Both the position numbers and the translations under genes were made by a program. The notes under the pieces are model-generated. The model saw nothing but the letters and a program-made list of their open reading frames with translations. It searched no databases and had not been told where the DNA came from. A stretch of DNA of 64,000 bases. Source: Cloacibacterium sp. TD35 (GTDB taxonomy: Bacteria > Bacteroidota > Bacteroidia > Flavobacteriales > Weeksellaceae). Positions 9,880 to 18,632 of the stretch are shown in pieces. The stretch spans positions 440,001 through 504,000 of the forward strand of contig NZ_CP104850.1 of NCBI RefSeq assembly GCF_028864635.1, in the 5' to 3' direction. The number at the start of each line of letters is the position of its first letter. Positions within the stretch are counted from its first letter, which is position 1.

Positions 9880-10551
9880 TTATTGACAATAGCATGGCGG
9901 TCTTCCGAATGAATAAGAAAGACCAAGAGACATAGAGTTCATCCAATCTTTAGAGTTTAAATTCCCTAAATTGTACTGATCGCTATAATCTAATGTGTCA
10001 CTATTGGTTGCTCGGAACATAAACTCTCCGAACAATGCCCAGTTATAATTAAATTTATATTTAAGGCCCGCTCCAAAAGGAATGGCAAAACCAAATTGAT
10101 TTCCTTCTAAAGTCGTATTAAACATTAATCCAGAAATTCCTCCAAAAATATATGGACTTAGCATACTTTTTTGTTCTTCGTTTACTGGTAAAAAATTGTA
10201 ATCAAAAATCACTGAAGCCTCATAAACAGAGTTTGTTCCATATAAACCTCTACTTGCTCTATATAATTCCTGTGCGTAATTATCATCAAACTGAATATGA
10301 TTGTAAGCTAGTCTAAATCTCAATGATTGATATGGATTAAAATTCATTCTATACATTATAGCAGCATAAAACGGTATTCCTTCATCAGAAAAATTACTCA
10401 TACTATTAGGAAACGGATTGATGTATTTGGTCTTACCAATATCTCCGGTAAGATTACTTGTTCCTAATTGTATGCCTATCTCATGTCTTTGTGCCTGTGC
10501 AAAAAGATTCATGAAAAATAAGGCTATGATTACTAATGTTTTTCTCTTCAT
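9880..10551 (-). CDS. DUF6089-like outer-membrane barrel protein
   Basis: A 223-residue predicted small outer-membrane barrel. It has a signal peptide (to about residue 20, NLFAQAQ), alternating aromatic strands (YNHIQFDDNYAQEL, NWALFGEFMFRATN) and a C-terminal strand SLGLSYSFG. A tail Cys pair (PPCYCQ) follows the last strand. A protein like this often heads the uppS-bamA operon in Bacteroidetes; its function is not established. It is the first gene after the -7 box at 10595-10602. Confidence 0.85.
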   Translation of the reverse strand: MKRKTLVIIALFFMNLFAQAQRHEIGIQLGTSNLTGDIGKTKYINPFPNSMSNFSDEGIPFYAAIMYRMNFNPYQSLRFRLAYNHIQFDDNYAQELYRASRGLYGTNSVYEASVIFDYNFLPVNEEQKSMLSPYIFGGISGLMFNTTLEGNQFGFAIPFGAGLKYKFNYNWALFGEFMFRATNSDTLDYSDQYNLGNLNSKDWMNSMSLGLSYSFGRPPCYCQ

Positions 10552-10594
10552 GTGTGCTGTGTGTTACTTACAACTTCAGCGGTTTAATAATCTG

Positions 10595-10634
10595 CAAATA
10601 TAAAACATTTTTACATTAAGACTTATCTTAATGT
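10595..10634 (-). promoter_or_regulatory. Promoter of the bamA operon with overlapping inverted repeat
   Basis: Minus-strand -7 box TATATTTG (10595-10602). Upstream, a perfect 9-bp inverted repeat, ACATTAAGA-CTTA-TCTTAATGT (10613-10634), covers the place where the -33 element should be, so it could be an operator. No T-run follows, so it is not a terminator. Confidence 0.65.
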
Positions 10635-10720
10635 TTAGTTAAATATTACCACTTAAAGTATAAATTTTATTTAAATATTTTTATTTAAAACCCAAATGTG
10701 TTTTAAATATTGTTTTATGT

Positions 10721-10748
10721 CAAAAAAACTCCCTCAAATAAGAGGGAG
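10721..10748 (-). terminator. Terminator of the exopolysaccharide operon
   Basis: Minus-strand stem CTCCCTC / GAGGGAG with a 6-nt loop and a run of seven T, just after the tyrosine autokinase gene. Confidence 0.92.
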
Positions 10749-10753
10749 AACTA

Positions 10754-13231
10754 TTATTTAATCTTCAAGATTTTCTTGAGTTTATTTCTTAATTTAATTA
10801 ATGTAGGCTCTTCATAATTGGCATCTTCATCAAAGTAGCCGTAGCCATATCCGTAGCCATAACCATAGCCATAACCCTTATCCATCTCAAAGTCATTATA
10901 GATAAGCCCTAGGTGTTTAATCTCACTGTTATGATATTTTTCGGTAATCATTTTCAACATGTACTTTTCGGTATACTCGTGTCTCACTACATAAACGTTT
11001 GCATCAGTATATTTCATCAATTCAAAAGAATCTACTACCAAGCCCACTGGTGGCGAATCAATAATTACAAAATCATAAATCTTTTTTAAGTCTTCAATAA
11101 ATTGTTGATTTTTTTCGCTCATCAGTAATTCTGATGGATTAGGAGGGATAGGGCCAGAGGTAATAACATCTAAATCTGGGATTCTAGTTTTGTTAATGAT
11201 TTCTTCTATTTTTACCTCTCCAGTAAGATAATTAGAAATTCCTACTTTATTATTTACTTTGAAATCTCCAAAAATTTTCGGTTTTCTAAGGTCCATTCCT
11301 AGTAGAATAGTTTTTTTACCACTTAACCCTAAGACTGAAGCTATATTAATAGAAACGTAGGTCTTACCCTCACCACCAATAGAAGATGTAACCATTAAAA
11401 CTTTACTCTTGCCATCTTCTTTGTACAAAAATCTGAGATTAGCTCTTACTCCTCTAAAGGCTTCAGAAACAGAAGATTTCGGCTTTTCTAAAACACTTAA
11501 ATTATTTTCGTGAATATTTTTGCCAATTACTCCCAAAAGTGGAATTTTAGTAGCATTCACCACTTCTTTAATCACTCTAACCTTATTGTCTAATAATTCA
11601 GAAATCAATAAAATAAGAATTGGGACTAATAAAAAGCCAAACAATAGAATATTTCTAATAAATCCAGTATCAGGAGAAATAGGAGCTTGTCCTAAGTTTT
11701 TTGCCTTATCAATTACTGTAATATCTGATGTATTGGTTCTGAGTCTAAGTTCTGACTCCGAAAGTTTAGCCAAAAGAGTGCTATAGGTAGATTCATTTAC
11801 GGTAAATCCTCTCTGCGCATCTATAAATCTCTGTTGTTTATACGGAAGAGTGCCTAAATCTTCCTCATATTTTGCAATCTGGCTATTAATGGTTGCTAGT
11901 TCCGCATCATAAACGCTATAATATCTGTTCAAATGTTTATATGAACTCCCTCTAGCATCATTAATCAATCGATTAATTTCTTTAATAGGCTCAGACTGTG
12001 GAGTGTAAATAGTAGATAATTCTGCTTTTTTTGCATAAAGAGCTTTAAGCTCAGAAATAGTGGCATTAAAACTTCCATCTTCTACCCCAGCTGCATTTAA
12101 ATTAATTAAATTGTCTAGATTTTTACCTACAGAACTTTTAACTGCATTTAGCGCATTGACTTTTGTAATAATATCCGCCCTTTTTTGTTCTAGTGATGTT
12201 ATACTTTGCAAAATACCAGAAACATCTCCTTTTTCATCAGTTAATTTTTCTTCTACTTTAATTGAATTAAGTTTTGCAGAGCTAGAGTCTAATTTTATTT
12301 TAGCCTTATCTAGATTTTCTTTTATAAATTCTACTGTGTTTTTTTCTACAATGCTTTTGTCTCGTTTTCTTTTTTCAATAAGTTCTTCTACACTTTTATT
12401 GAGAAAATTTACTGTACTGTTTAAATTATAACCACTCTTGGTAATGATCATCATCGTACTTAATTCTTGATCAAATTCTATGGAAATTGTGTTTTTAATT
12501 TCATTCACAGTTTGATCTATCGTCTTTAGACTGATAACAATATTATGCAAATCTATTTCGATTGGCTGAGTGTTTTTTACTAATTTGAATTTAAGAAATG
12601 GGGTTTCATACCATTCATTTATTCCTATAATCTTATTTGGTAATCTAGAAAAATTATGTGTTTTTTTAAATCCTTCAGAATTATAATCATATAGACTATT
12701 GGTTGAAAATTTTTCTGGTAAAACTACTTCATACTTCCCTGAAGACTTAGGAATAAGTGTAATTTCAATATTTACAGCCTGTGGATGAGTCTTATCAATC
12801 ACTAAAAACACGGGAGAGTCGTCTTTGTCTATATATGTAGTTTTAAGTCTTCCTTTTGTACTATAGTCAATAAATAAATCAAGTTTTTGTACTAAATATT
12901 CATTATGAGACCTAGAAGTGAGTAGCTTCTTCAAAAATAGACCTTCTTGATTTGAGCCGTTTCCCCAAATGAAATTTATGGACTGATTGGGGGTAAAATA
13001 ACTTGAAGAATTATTAGAAATACTCACTGTAGTATTAGAAGCATAGACTCTCTGTGCATAATATTTATTGTAAATAAATGCAGTGGTGTAGCCTAAAAAT
13101 CCTAAAATAAAAAACCAATACCAGTTTTTAATTATTCTTACTAGAAAATGCTCTAAATTGAAAAAATCAAATGTTCCTATTTTTTCTTTTTCTAGATTTT
13201 TATTTTCATTTATGTTTTTTTCAGGAATCAT
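10754..13231 (-). CDS. Wzc-like tyrosine autokinase, polysaccharide co-polymerase
   Basis: An inner-membrane protein of 825 residues that controls chain length and export of surface polysaccharide. It has an N-terminal Wzz domain with one TM near residue 40, a long periplasmic coiled-coil region, a second TM (LLFGFLLVPILILLI, about 525-540), and a BY-kinase domain with Walker A IGGEGKT (about 615-625), Walker A' LLGMDLRKP and Walker B FVIIDSPP. The C-terminal tyrosine cluster, the autophosphorylation site in this family, is seven Gly-Tyr repeats. The ATG at 13231 is preferred to the TTG one codon upstream. It lies directly after the Wza-like gene. Confidence 0.93.
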   Translation of the reverse strand: MIPEKNINENKNLEKEKIGTFDFFNLEHFLVRIIKNWYWFFILGFLGYTTAFIYNKYYAQRVYASNTTVSISNNSSSYFTPNQSINFIWGNGSNQEGLFLKKLLTSRSHNEYLVQKLDLFIDYSTKGRLKTTYIDKDDSPVFLVIDKTHPQAVNIEITLIPKSSGKYEVVLPEKFSTNSLYDYNSEGFKKTHNFSRLPNKIIGINEWYETPFLKFKLVKNTQPIEIDLHNIVISLKTIDQTVNEIKNTISIEFDQELSTMMIITKSGYNLNSTVNFLNKSVEELIEKRKRDKSIVEKNTVEFIKENLDKAKIKLDSSSAKLNSIKVEEKLTDEKGDVSGILQSITSLEQKRADIITKVNALNAVKSSVGKNLDNLINLNAAGVEDGSFNATISELKALYAKKAELSTIYTPQSEPIKEINRLINDARGSSYKHLNRYYSVYDAELATINSQIAKYEEDLGTLPYKQQRFIDAQRGFTVNESTYSTLLAKLSESELRLRTNTSDITVIDKAKNLGQAPISPDTGFIRNILLFGFLLVPILILLISELLDNKVRVIKEVVNATKIPLLGVIGKNIHENNLSVLEKPKSSVSEAFRGVRANLRFLYKEDGKSKVLMVTSSIGGEGKTYVSINIASVLGLSGKKTILLGMDLRKPKIFGDFKVNNKVGISNYLTGEVKIEEIINKTRIPDLDVITSGPIPPNPSELLMSEKNQQFIEDLKKIYDFVIIDSPPVGLVVDSFELMKYTDANVYVVRHEYTEKYMLKMITEKYHNSEIKHLGLIYNDFEMDKGYGYGYGYGYGYGYFDEDANYEEPTLIKLRNKLKKILKIK
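10835..10876 (-). repeat. Seven tandem GGN-TAY hexamers (Gly-Tyr tail)
   Basis: Forty-two bases encode (Gly-Tyr)x7 in the autokinase tail. Third bases vary between units (GGT/GGC/GGA, TAT/TAC), so the repeat is not a pure microsatellite, but the six-base period is exact. Confidence 0.9.
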
Positions 13232-13234
13232 CAA

Positions 13235-14053
13235 TTATATTTTTGTTATCAATAAGTAAATAGAAATTGCGGTGGTAAGAATAGAAACTCCCGTAGTAAG
13301 GGTTTGCAATGGTTCTTTGCCAAAGCCATAGAAACTCTTTGCTTTAGTATTAAAAATTACTAAATCACCATTTTGTAACCAAAAATATGGTGAATTTTGT
13401 AAATCCTCTCTAGTTAAATCGATTTGAGCTTTTTTAATTCCTTCTGGAAATCTCCTATAAATAATGACGTTTTTCCTATCAACAGTTCTGTCTAAACCTC
13501 CGTTTTGTGCTATAGCTTCTAGAATGCTTATAGAAACTTCTGATGCTGTCTTTTGAATAGATTTTCCCTCCACATCATACAAAAAGGTATATTTTATTCC
13601 CTCTAAAAAAAGTCTAACTTCAGATTTTTCGGGTAAAAAATTCTCATTTACTCTATTTTGAATATCAGTTTGAATTTCTTCAATAGTTCTCCCCTCTGCC
13701 TTTATTTTCCCTATTCCTAGTATGTACACCTCTCCGTTATCGTCTATTTTTAGTCCACTGAAATAAAAACCCGAGCCTGCACCTGCCACAGAAGAACCTC
13801 CGCCACCAACTCCTTGAGTATGAAGAATAGAATAAAACTGTGCAGCATCTCCTTTTGGAGTAGTAATGATGTTTAGTTTAAGTATATCATGCCTTGTAAC
13901 TCTGTATTTAGGCATATTATCATATGAAATAAGTCCCTCTGAATTAAGCACCAAATTTTCATTGGGCTGCAAATACCTTACCTCTTGCATACCCACACAC
14001 GAAGTAATTATAAGGAACATAAATAAGATTAGCACGTTTAATTTTTTCATCAT
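13235..14053 (-). CDS. Wza-like polysaccharide export lipoprotein
   Basis: About 272 residues. The signal peptide ends in the lipobox ITSC (about residue 19), so it is an outer-membrane lipoprotein. It contains a poly-export domain (YRVTRHDILKLNI) and a SLBB-type segment (EVYILGIGKIKAEGRTIEEIQ). It has a C-terminal hydrophobic helix (LTTGVSILTTAISIYLLI). It would form the outer-membrane channel partnering the Wzc-like protein encoded directly downstream. A -7 box at 14072-14079 suggests that this pair can also be transcribed separately from the upstream genes. Confidence 0.92.
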   Translation of the reverse strand: MMKKLNVLILFMFLIITSCVGMQEVRYLQPNENLVLNSEGLISYDNMPKYRVTRHDILKLNIITTPKGDAAQFYSILHTQGVGGGGSSVAGAGSGFYFSGLKIDDNGEVYILGIGKIKAEGRTIEEIQTDIQNRVNENFLPEKSEVRLFLEGIKYTFLYDVEGKSIQKTASEVSISILEAIAQNGGLDRTVDRKNVIIYRRFPEGIKKAQIDLTREDLQNSPYFWLQNGDLVIFNTKAKSFYGFGKEPLQTLTTGVSILTTAISIYLLITKI

Positions 14054-14071
14054 CAATTTTTAATTTTTTAA

Positions 14072-14079
14072 CAAAAGTA
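14072..14079 (-). promoter_or_regulatory. Candidate internal promoter (-7 box)
   Basis: TACTTTTG on the minus strand lies 19 nt before the Wza-like start, in the 31-nt gap after the WecA-like gene. No clear -33 element was found. Confidence 0.45.
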
Positions 14080-14084
14080 ATATT

Positions 14085-15197
14085 TTAATTATTAATTTTC
14101 TTCTTCATCAATATATCTGGTAAGTAAGCACCTAAAAACCCTAGACTGATAATAAGCACTAAGAGAGAATTATTCTCTATGTGTCTAAAAATATAGGCTA
14201 CTGAAACTATAAGTAGATAATAAGAAATAATATATAGAGTGGCTCTTTTATGAGAGAAACCCATCTTAAGCAATTTGTGATGAATATGGTTTTTATCTGC
14301 CTCGAAAGGTGATCGTTTTTCTGCCAATCTGACGATTATGACATTTAAAGTGTCTATAATGGGTAAAATTAAAATAGCTACAGCTATAACAGGAGCAGAA
14401 TTTAGGTGATAATATATCACTCCCGGTCCTCGTTTTGCAATAAAAATATCTATAAAACAAATAGCTGTAAAAGTAAGTAGAAAGCCTAGAACCATAGAAC
14501 CTGTGTCTCCCATAAAAATTTTCTTACTTCGTTCTGCAAAATTATAATATAAGAAGCCTATTACGCTTCCCATAATGGTAGTAGATAAAATCACCAATGG
14601 ATAGTTGTACTCTCCCAATCGATAATAGCTAATACCAAAAAGCCCAAAACATATTAATCCATAAGTGCCAGCTAAACCATCAATTCCATCAATTAAATTA
14701 AAAGCATTAACTAAAATTATAAAAGTCACAATACTGAAAATTACACTGAAAAAATAATTGAGCTCGTATACTCCAAATACCCCAAAAAGATTTCTGATTC
14801 TAACATCTGACCCTATTACCAACATGGCAGATACTACTAATTGAACTATCAATTTCTTATAAGCTCTCATCACCACTATATCATCCATTACTCCGATGTA
14901 AAGCAATATTACCAATGATGCAAAAAGAAATTTATACAAATCAAATAATTGGTAGGCATAAATAGAGGCAGTTACTGATATGGCAAAAAATATAGCTACT
15001 CCACCCAAATTAGGAATTTTTCTTTCGTGAGAACTCCTTTGGCCGGGTTCATCTATTAAGTTTTTTCTCCTAGAAATTTTTATAATGGTAGGAATTGAAT
15101 AATAGGTAATCAATAATGAAGTAATAAAAGAAAATATCACCTTCAAATAAAAAACAGGGAAGTTTAGCGTTGCCAAAAAAGAATCTATCTTATCCAT
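14085..15197 (-). CDS. WecA/MraY-family sugar-1-phosphate transferase
   Basis: A 370-residue polytopic protein with about 10-11 TM helices that moves a sugar-1-phosphate (probably an N-acetylhexosamine) from UDP-sugar to undecaprenyl phosphate, starting polysaccharide assembly. Family motifs are all present: LGGVAIF, the DD pair in MDDIVV, NAFNLIDGIDGLAG, FMGDTGS and HIHHKLLKMG. The lipid carrier comes from uppS, 4 kb away. It lies between the polymerase-like gene and the exporter genes. Confidence 0.93.
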   Translation of the reverse strand: MDKIDSFLATLNFPVFYLKVIFSFITSLLITYYSIPTIIKISRRKNLIDEPGQRSSHERKIPNLGGVAIFFAISVTASIYAYQLFDLYKFLFASLVILLYIGVMDDIVVMRAYKKLIVQLVVSAMLVIGSDVRIRNLFGVFGVYELNYFFSVIFSIVTFIILVNAFNLIDGIDGLAGTYGLICFGLFGISYYRLGEYNYPLVILSTTIMGSVIGFLYYNFAERSKKIFMGDTGSMVLGFLLTFTAICFIDIFIAKRGPGVIYYHLNSAPVIAVAILILPIIDTLNVIIVRLAEKRSPFEADKNHIHHKLLKMGFSHKRATLYIISYYLLIVSVAYIFRHIENNSLLVLIISLGFLGAYLPDILMKKKINN

Positions 15198-15218
15198 AAT
15201 TTTTTCTTGATTGAAATG

Positions 15219-16352
15219 TTATTTCCAAAGTACATTCTGATATTTACTAGGAGTAAACCTTCCTGCATTACCATTAGATTTAGCAAAATTAAAATACATT
15301 AAAGTGAGATAAAGCATGTATCCAGATATCAAAGCCTTTTTTGCCTTTTCTTCAACTGCATATATTAAACTAGGTATTACAAACATGGTTAAGAAAAACA
15401 TGTAAACTCCTGGTAATCTTATGGCAAAAATCCTAGTCCCTCTAAAAAGATAAAACATACATAACCCAAATACAGCCAAGTTTCGCATGTATTCAAAATA
15501 AGCAATCTTTTCTGAACCCTTTTTTTCATAAATTAACAAAGTAATAATGAAGAAAATTTTTACAATATCAGTAAGGCCATACTCTAAATCACCACCAAAC
15601 TGACTATCATTCACATACGCATCATATCCTCCAGAAATAACTTGTGGCAAAAGTGATGAAAACATCTCACCGAATAATTTATACGGTTCTAATGGAGAAA
15701 GCAACAAACTAATTATTAAAGCCCATAGAATTTTCTTACTATTCATAGGAATTTTAACCAACCAATATGCTGGCAAAAAAACAATAGAAGTTTTATGGAA
15801 GCCCAGTGCCAAATAGATACAAAGCAAAAACATCATCAAATTCCTCTCTACAATATACCGAAAAGAAAAAACACAAATGGCAATTCCTATCCCTTGTCTC
15901 ATCTGTCCTGAATCCTCGAAAAAAAACACTGGCATAAAATAAAATAAGGTAGATAAGGTTGGAAGTGGAGAAAATTTATATACTGTAGATAATTTAAGAC
16001 TCACTGTAATAAGAGCCATTACAAAGGTTACCATGTAAAATGGCATCCCCAGATCGAAGATGACTTTATTAATCAATACAAAAATCCATTCTATATCTTC
16101 TTTTGACTTACTAAAAAGCGCTTTTTTAAAAACATCTGAATAGTCTGTATAAATAGAAAACCCTACAAATAAATTTTTGTAAGCGGGATAATCTGCTCCT
16201 ACATAGTACCTAAATCCTCCTAAAACAATAAGCGACACTCCTGCAATTATAGTAAATACAGGTGTTTTTTTCTTATATTGGAAAAGCTCTAATACAGAAC
16301 CAAAAAATAGAAATATAAATAAAAAAGTAAATGCAGGGTGTAAAAAAACCAT
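15219..16352 (-). CDS. EpsG-family membrane protein, probable polysaccharide polymerase
   Basis: A 377-residue protein with about ten hydrophobic helices. The RYYVGADYPAYKNLF segment and the MRQGIGIAICVFSF region match the EpsG family of Wzy-like polymerases. Context as first gene of a WecA-Wza-Wzc run supports polymerisation of the repeat unit. It is preceded by the -7 box TATATTTG at 16378-16385. No flippase (Wzx) is seen here; it must be elsewhere. Confidence 0.85.
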   Translation of the reverse strand: MVFLHPAFTFLFIFLFFGSVLELFQYKKKTPVFTIIAGVSLIVLGGFRYYVGADYPAYKNLFVGFSIYTDYSDVFKKALFSKSKEDIEWIFVLINKVIFDLGMPFYMVTFVMALITVSLKLSTVYKFSPLPTLSTLFYFMPVFFFEDSGQMRQGIGIAICVFSFRYIVERNLMMFLLCIYLALGFHKTSIVFLPAYWLVKIPMNSKKILWALIISLLLSPLEPYKLFGEMFSSLLPQVISGGYDAYVNDSQFGGDLEYGLTDIVKIFFIITLLIYEKKGSEKIAYFEYMRNLAVFGLCMFYLFRGTRIFAIRLPGVYMFFLTMFVIPSLIYAVEEKAKKALISGYMLYLTLMYFNFAKSNGNAGRFTPSKYQNVLWK

Positions 16353-16377
16353 TAGCTATAGCTATCTCAACAATATA

Positions 16378-16385
16378 CAAATATA
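16378..16385 (-). promoter_or_regulatory. Promoter of the exopolysaccharide operon (-7 box)
   Basis: TATATTTG on the minus strand, 25 nt before the EpsG-like start. Divergent from the promoter at 16448. Confidence 0.55.
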
Positions 16386-16447
16386 TAATTTTTTTAATCG
16401 TTATTTAAACTATTGCTTTATTAATTCCATTATTCGGCTAAAAAAAT

Positions 16448-16455
16448 TAAATTTG
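16448..16455 (+). promoter_or_regulatory. -7 box of the polytopic protein gene
   Basis: TAAATTTG, ending 18 nt before the ATG at 16474. It rules out the earlier TTG at 16453, which lies inside the box. Confidence 0.6.
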
Positions 16456-16473
16456 TTATCAAATAATATTCTG

Positions 16474-17472
16474 ATGCAGAAAATCACCGATAAGATTACA
16501 ATTATATTTTTTTTACCTATAACTTTTCTTACTATAGTTTTTTATGGTTTTAATTCTGCTTATTATCCTTATGCCCAATTAGAAAAATTACCAGATTATT
16601 ATTACAGTAATATTTATAATTACAGATTCCTTTCAAGAGATGCGCTAGCGTGGGTTTTTGAACAATTTAACGCTGTTTTCATCAATCTAAATCCCACCAT
16701 AAAAGAATACGCATTACATTACGGAACTCCATTTTACCATAGTTTTTTCCTTTTCAATGCTTTTTTTCTTGTGCTTACTTCCTTTTCATTGAGCGAAATT
16801 TTAGCACTGAAAATATTTGCTAAATCTTCAGAAAAAGCAAAATTAACCATTCACATTCTCATTTTATTGTTGATTAGCATTACCAGCTACGTTTTAACAC
16901 CTTACGACAGTCCTGCATTATTTTTATTTGCAATTACCCTATTTTTCACACTGAAATATTTCGAAGAAAGAAAACTGCAACAACTTATTATCATTTCCGC
17001 ACTCATTTTTATTTCAACCTTAAATAGAGAAACTTCTAGCCTAAACATTGCTTTTTTAGGCGCTTTATTTCTAAACAAAGAAATATTGAAAAAAGAAAAA
17101 TTACAGCAATTCGTCAAAATCATCGCATTGCCAGTTTTTGCTTTTTTGTTGGCTTATATTTCGGTGAGAGTTTTCATAAAAACAGAAGAAGCAACCATTA
17201 GTGAAGGCATTTATTTAGTGCAAAATCTCACCAAACCAAATAATATTTTAGGCATCCTATTCTTTATTATTTTTATCAGATTGACTCAAAAAATAAGCAG
17301 TTCAAAGCAAAACATTAGCAAAATTTCAGCATTCTTGCTTCTTTGCATGCCTTATTTATTAATGATTTTAATGGTTGGAATTTTGTGGGAAATCAGACTT
17401 TTTATTCCCATCATTATCGGAATGATATTGCTTTCTCAAATGAATTTCGAGGAAGAAACAAAAATGGATTAA
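16474..17472 (+). CDS. Polytopic membrane protein, unknown
   Basis: A 332-residue protein with about 8-9 predicted TM helices (for example FFLPITFLTIVFYGF and ILLLISITSYVLTPY), including a RFLSRDALAW motif in the first periplasmic loop and an Arg-Glu pair (STLNRETSSLNI) in mid-chain. Such a layout, with acidic and Arg residues in outer loops, resembles GT-C-type or other lipid-linked sugar proteins, but I do not recognise a named family. It stands beside polysaccharide genes, divergent from epsG. Start set by the ATG downstream of the -7 box. Confidence 0.75.
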   Translation: MQKITDKITIIFFLPITFLTIVFYGFNSAYYPYAQLEKLPDYYYSNIYNYRFLSRDALAWVFEQFNAVFINLNPTIKEYALHYGTPFYHSFFLFNAFFLVLTSFSLSEILALKIFAKSSEKAKLTIHILILLLISITSYVLTPYDSPALFLFAITLFFTLKYFEERKLQQLIIISALIFISTLNRETSSLNIAFLGALFLNKEILKKEKLQQFVKIIALPVFAFLLAYISVRVFIKTEEATISEGIYLVQNLTKPNNILGILFFIIFIRLTQKISSSKQNISKISAFLLLCMPYLLMILMVGILWEIRLFIPIIIGMILLSQMNFEEETKMD

Positions 17473-17496
17473 ATTCCATTTAACGAAGTTAAAATC

Positions 17497-17552
17497 TTTG
17501 CGACTTAAAAACGTAAAATGTCAAAAACTCATTTTGCGACTTTGCGTTTTTT
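17497..17552. terminator. Hairpin and direct repeat between convergent genes
   Basis: The stem CGTAAAATG (17512-17520) pairs with CATTTTGCG (17530-17538, one G-U) and is followed by a T-run at 17546-17553. The 10-mer TTTGCGACTT occurs twice (17497, 17533). It could serve both convergent genes. Confidence 0.55.
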
Positions 17553-17553
17553 T

Positions 17554-18540
17554 TCAAATTATTTTTCTAATTATTTTTTCAAGTCCAAAGAAATACAGCA
17601 AGTAATAAAACTGCTTTTTCAAAGGAAGTGAGAGCAAATAGTTTTTCCCAAATCTCTGATATTTCAAGATTTCAAAAGTTGAAATTTTCCTTTCTTTAAT
17701 GAATCTTTTCAACTCCAAAGACATTTTTTGGTACACCTCATCCTCTTTTACAAAAGCGAGATACGCCAAAAAAGTATAAACACCTTCTAAAATTTGAAAT
17801 CCTTGCAACTCTTTTTGTTTGGAAGAATAAACTGAATTTTTAAAAGATTTTTCTACGTTTTTCACGGCTTTTAAAATATCCAAACCTCTTTCTGTATGAG
17901 ATTTTGAGATAGAATTGCTTCTTTCTAAATATTGATAATGAAACGCATCTGTTTTTACCAAAGTTTTACATTGAAGTAAAATTTGCGGAATCAATTCGAT
18001 ATCCTCGAAATGCATCCCTTTTTGAAATCTTTTTCCTTCAAAAAGTTCTCTTTTGAAAATTTTATTACAAGCAAAATAAGAAATATCAGAAAACACTGAA
18101 AAATGCTTTTCTAAGTCTATTTTTTCAGGCAAATTCGGTATTTGCGTAAGTTTTTGAGTTACGTTTCCGTTTTCATTTACTTTTTGAAGATTACAAATTA
18201 CAATTTCGGCTTCGTGCCTTTTTGCCAAATCACACATTTCTTCCAACATATTTTCAGAAACATAATCATCAGAATCTACAAAAGCGATAAATTCTCCCGT
18301 TGCTCTGTCTATTCCAAAATTTCGCGCATCGCTTAAACCACCATTTTCCTTTACAAAAGTTTTTATTTTTTGAGGAAATTTACGTTGAAAAACCTCTACA
18401 ATTTTTTGAGAATCATCTTTACTTCCGTCATTAATAACCAGAATTTCAATCTCTTGCAAAGTCTGATTCACCAGAGAATTTAAACATTTCTCTAGGTAAT
18501 TTTCTACATTATAAACTGGAACAATTACAGATATTTTCAT
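17554..18540 (-). CDS. Family 2 glycosyltransferase
   Basis: A 328-residue cytosolic GT2 (GT-A fold). The N-terminus ISVIVPVYNVENYLEKCLNS, VINDGSKDDS and GLSDARNFGI are classic nucleotide-binding motifs, and the metal-binding DxD is FVDSDD at about residue 91. The C-terminal third is basic and less conserved. Sugar and acceptor cannot be told. It is separated from the EPS operon by a convergent gene, so it may be its own unit. Confidence 0.92.
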   Translation of the reverse strand: MKISVIVPVYNVENYLEKCLNSLVNQTLQEIEILVINDGSKDDSQKIVEVFQRKFPQKIKTFVKENGGLSDARNFGIDRATGEFIAFVDSDDYVSENMLEEMCDLAKRHEAEIVICNLQKVNENGNVTQKLTQIPNLPEKIDLEKHFSVFSDISYFACNKIFKRELFEGKRFQKGMHFEDIELIPQILLQCKTLVKTDAFHYQYLERSNSISKSHTERGLDILKAVKNVEKSFKNSVYSSKQKELQGFQILEGVYTFLAYLAFVKEDEVYQKMSLELKRFIKERKISTFEILKYQRFGKNYLLSLPLKKQFYYLLYFFGLEKIIRKII

Positions 18541-18550
18541 TTATTTTTTT

Positions 18551-18632
18551 GTAAAGTTGTTGATTTGTAAAGTTGTAAAGTCGCTTAAAAAGTTTTTACG
18601 ACTTTACTATATTTTCACGATTTTACAATCAA
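18551..18632. repeat. Dispersed intergenic repeat, copy 1
   Basis: GTAAAGTTGTTGATTTG and a following GTAAAGTCGCTTAA match the copy at 43631 with few changes; both copies end with a TTTCAC..TTTTACAA block. Both lie between two minus-strand genes. The right end overlaps the last codons of the arginase-like gene. Confidence 0.65.

Noticed and set aside
10835-10876. Tandem repeat considered as CRISPR or minisatellite
   Set aside because: It is coding (Gly-Tyr repeats) and has no spacers.
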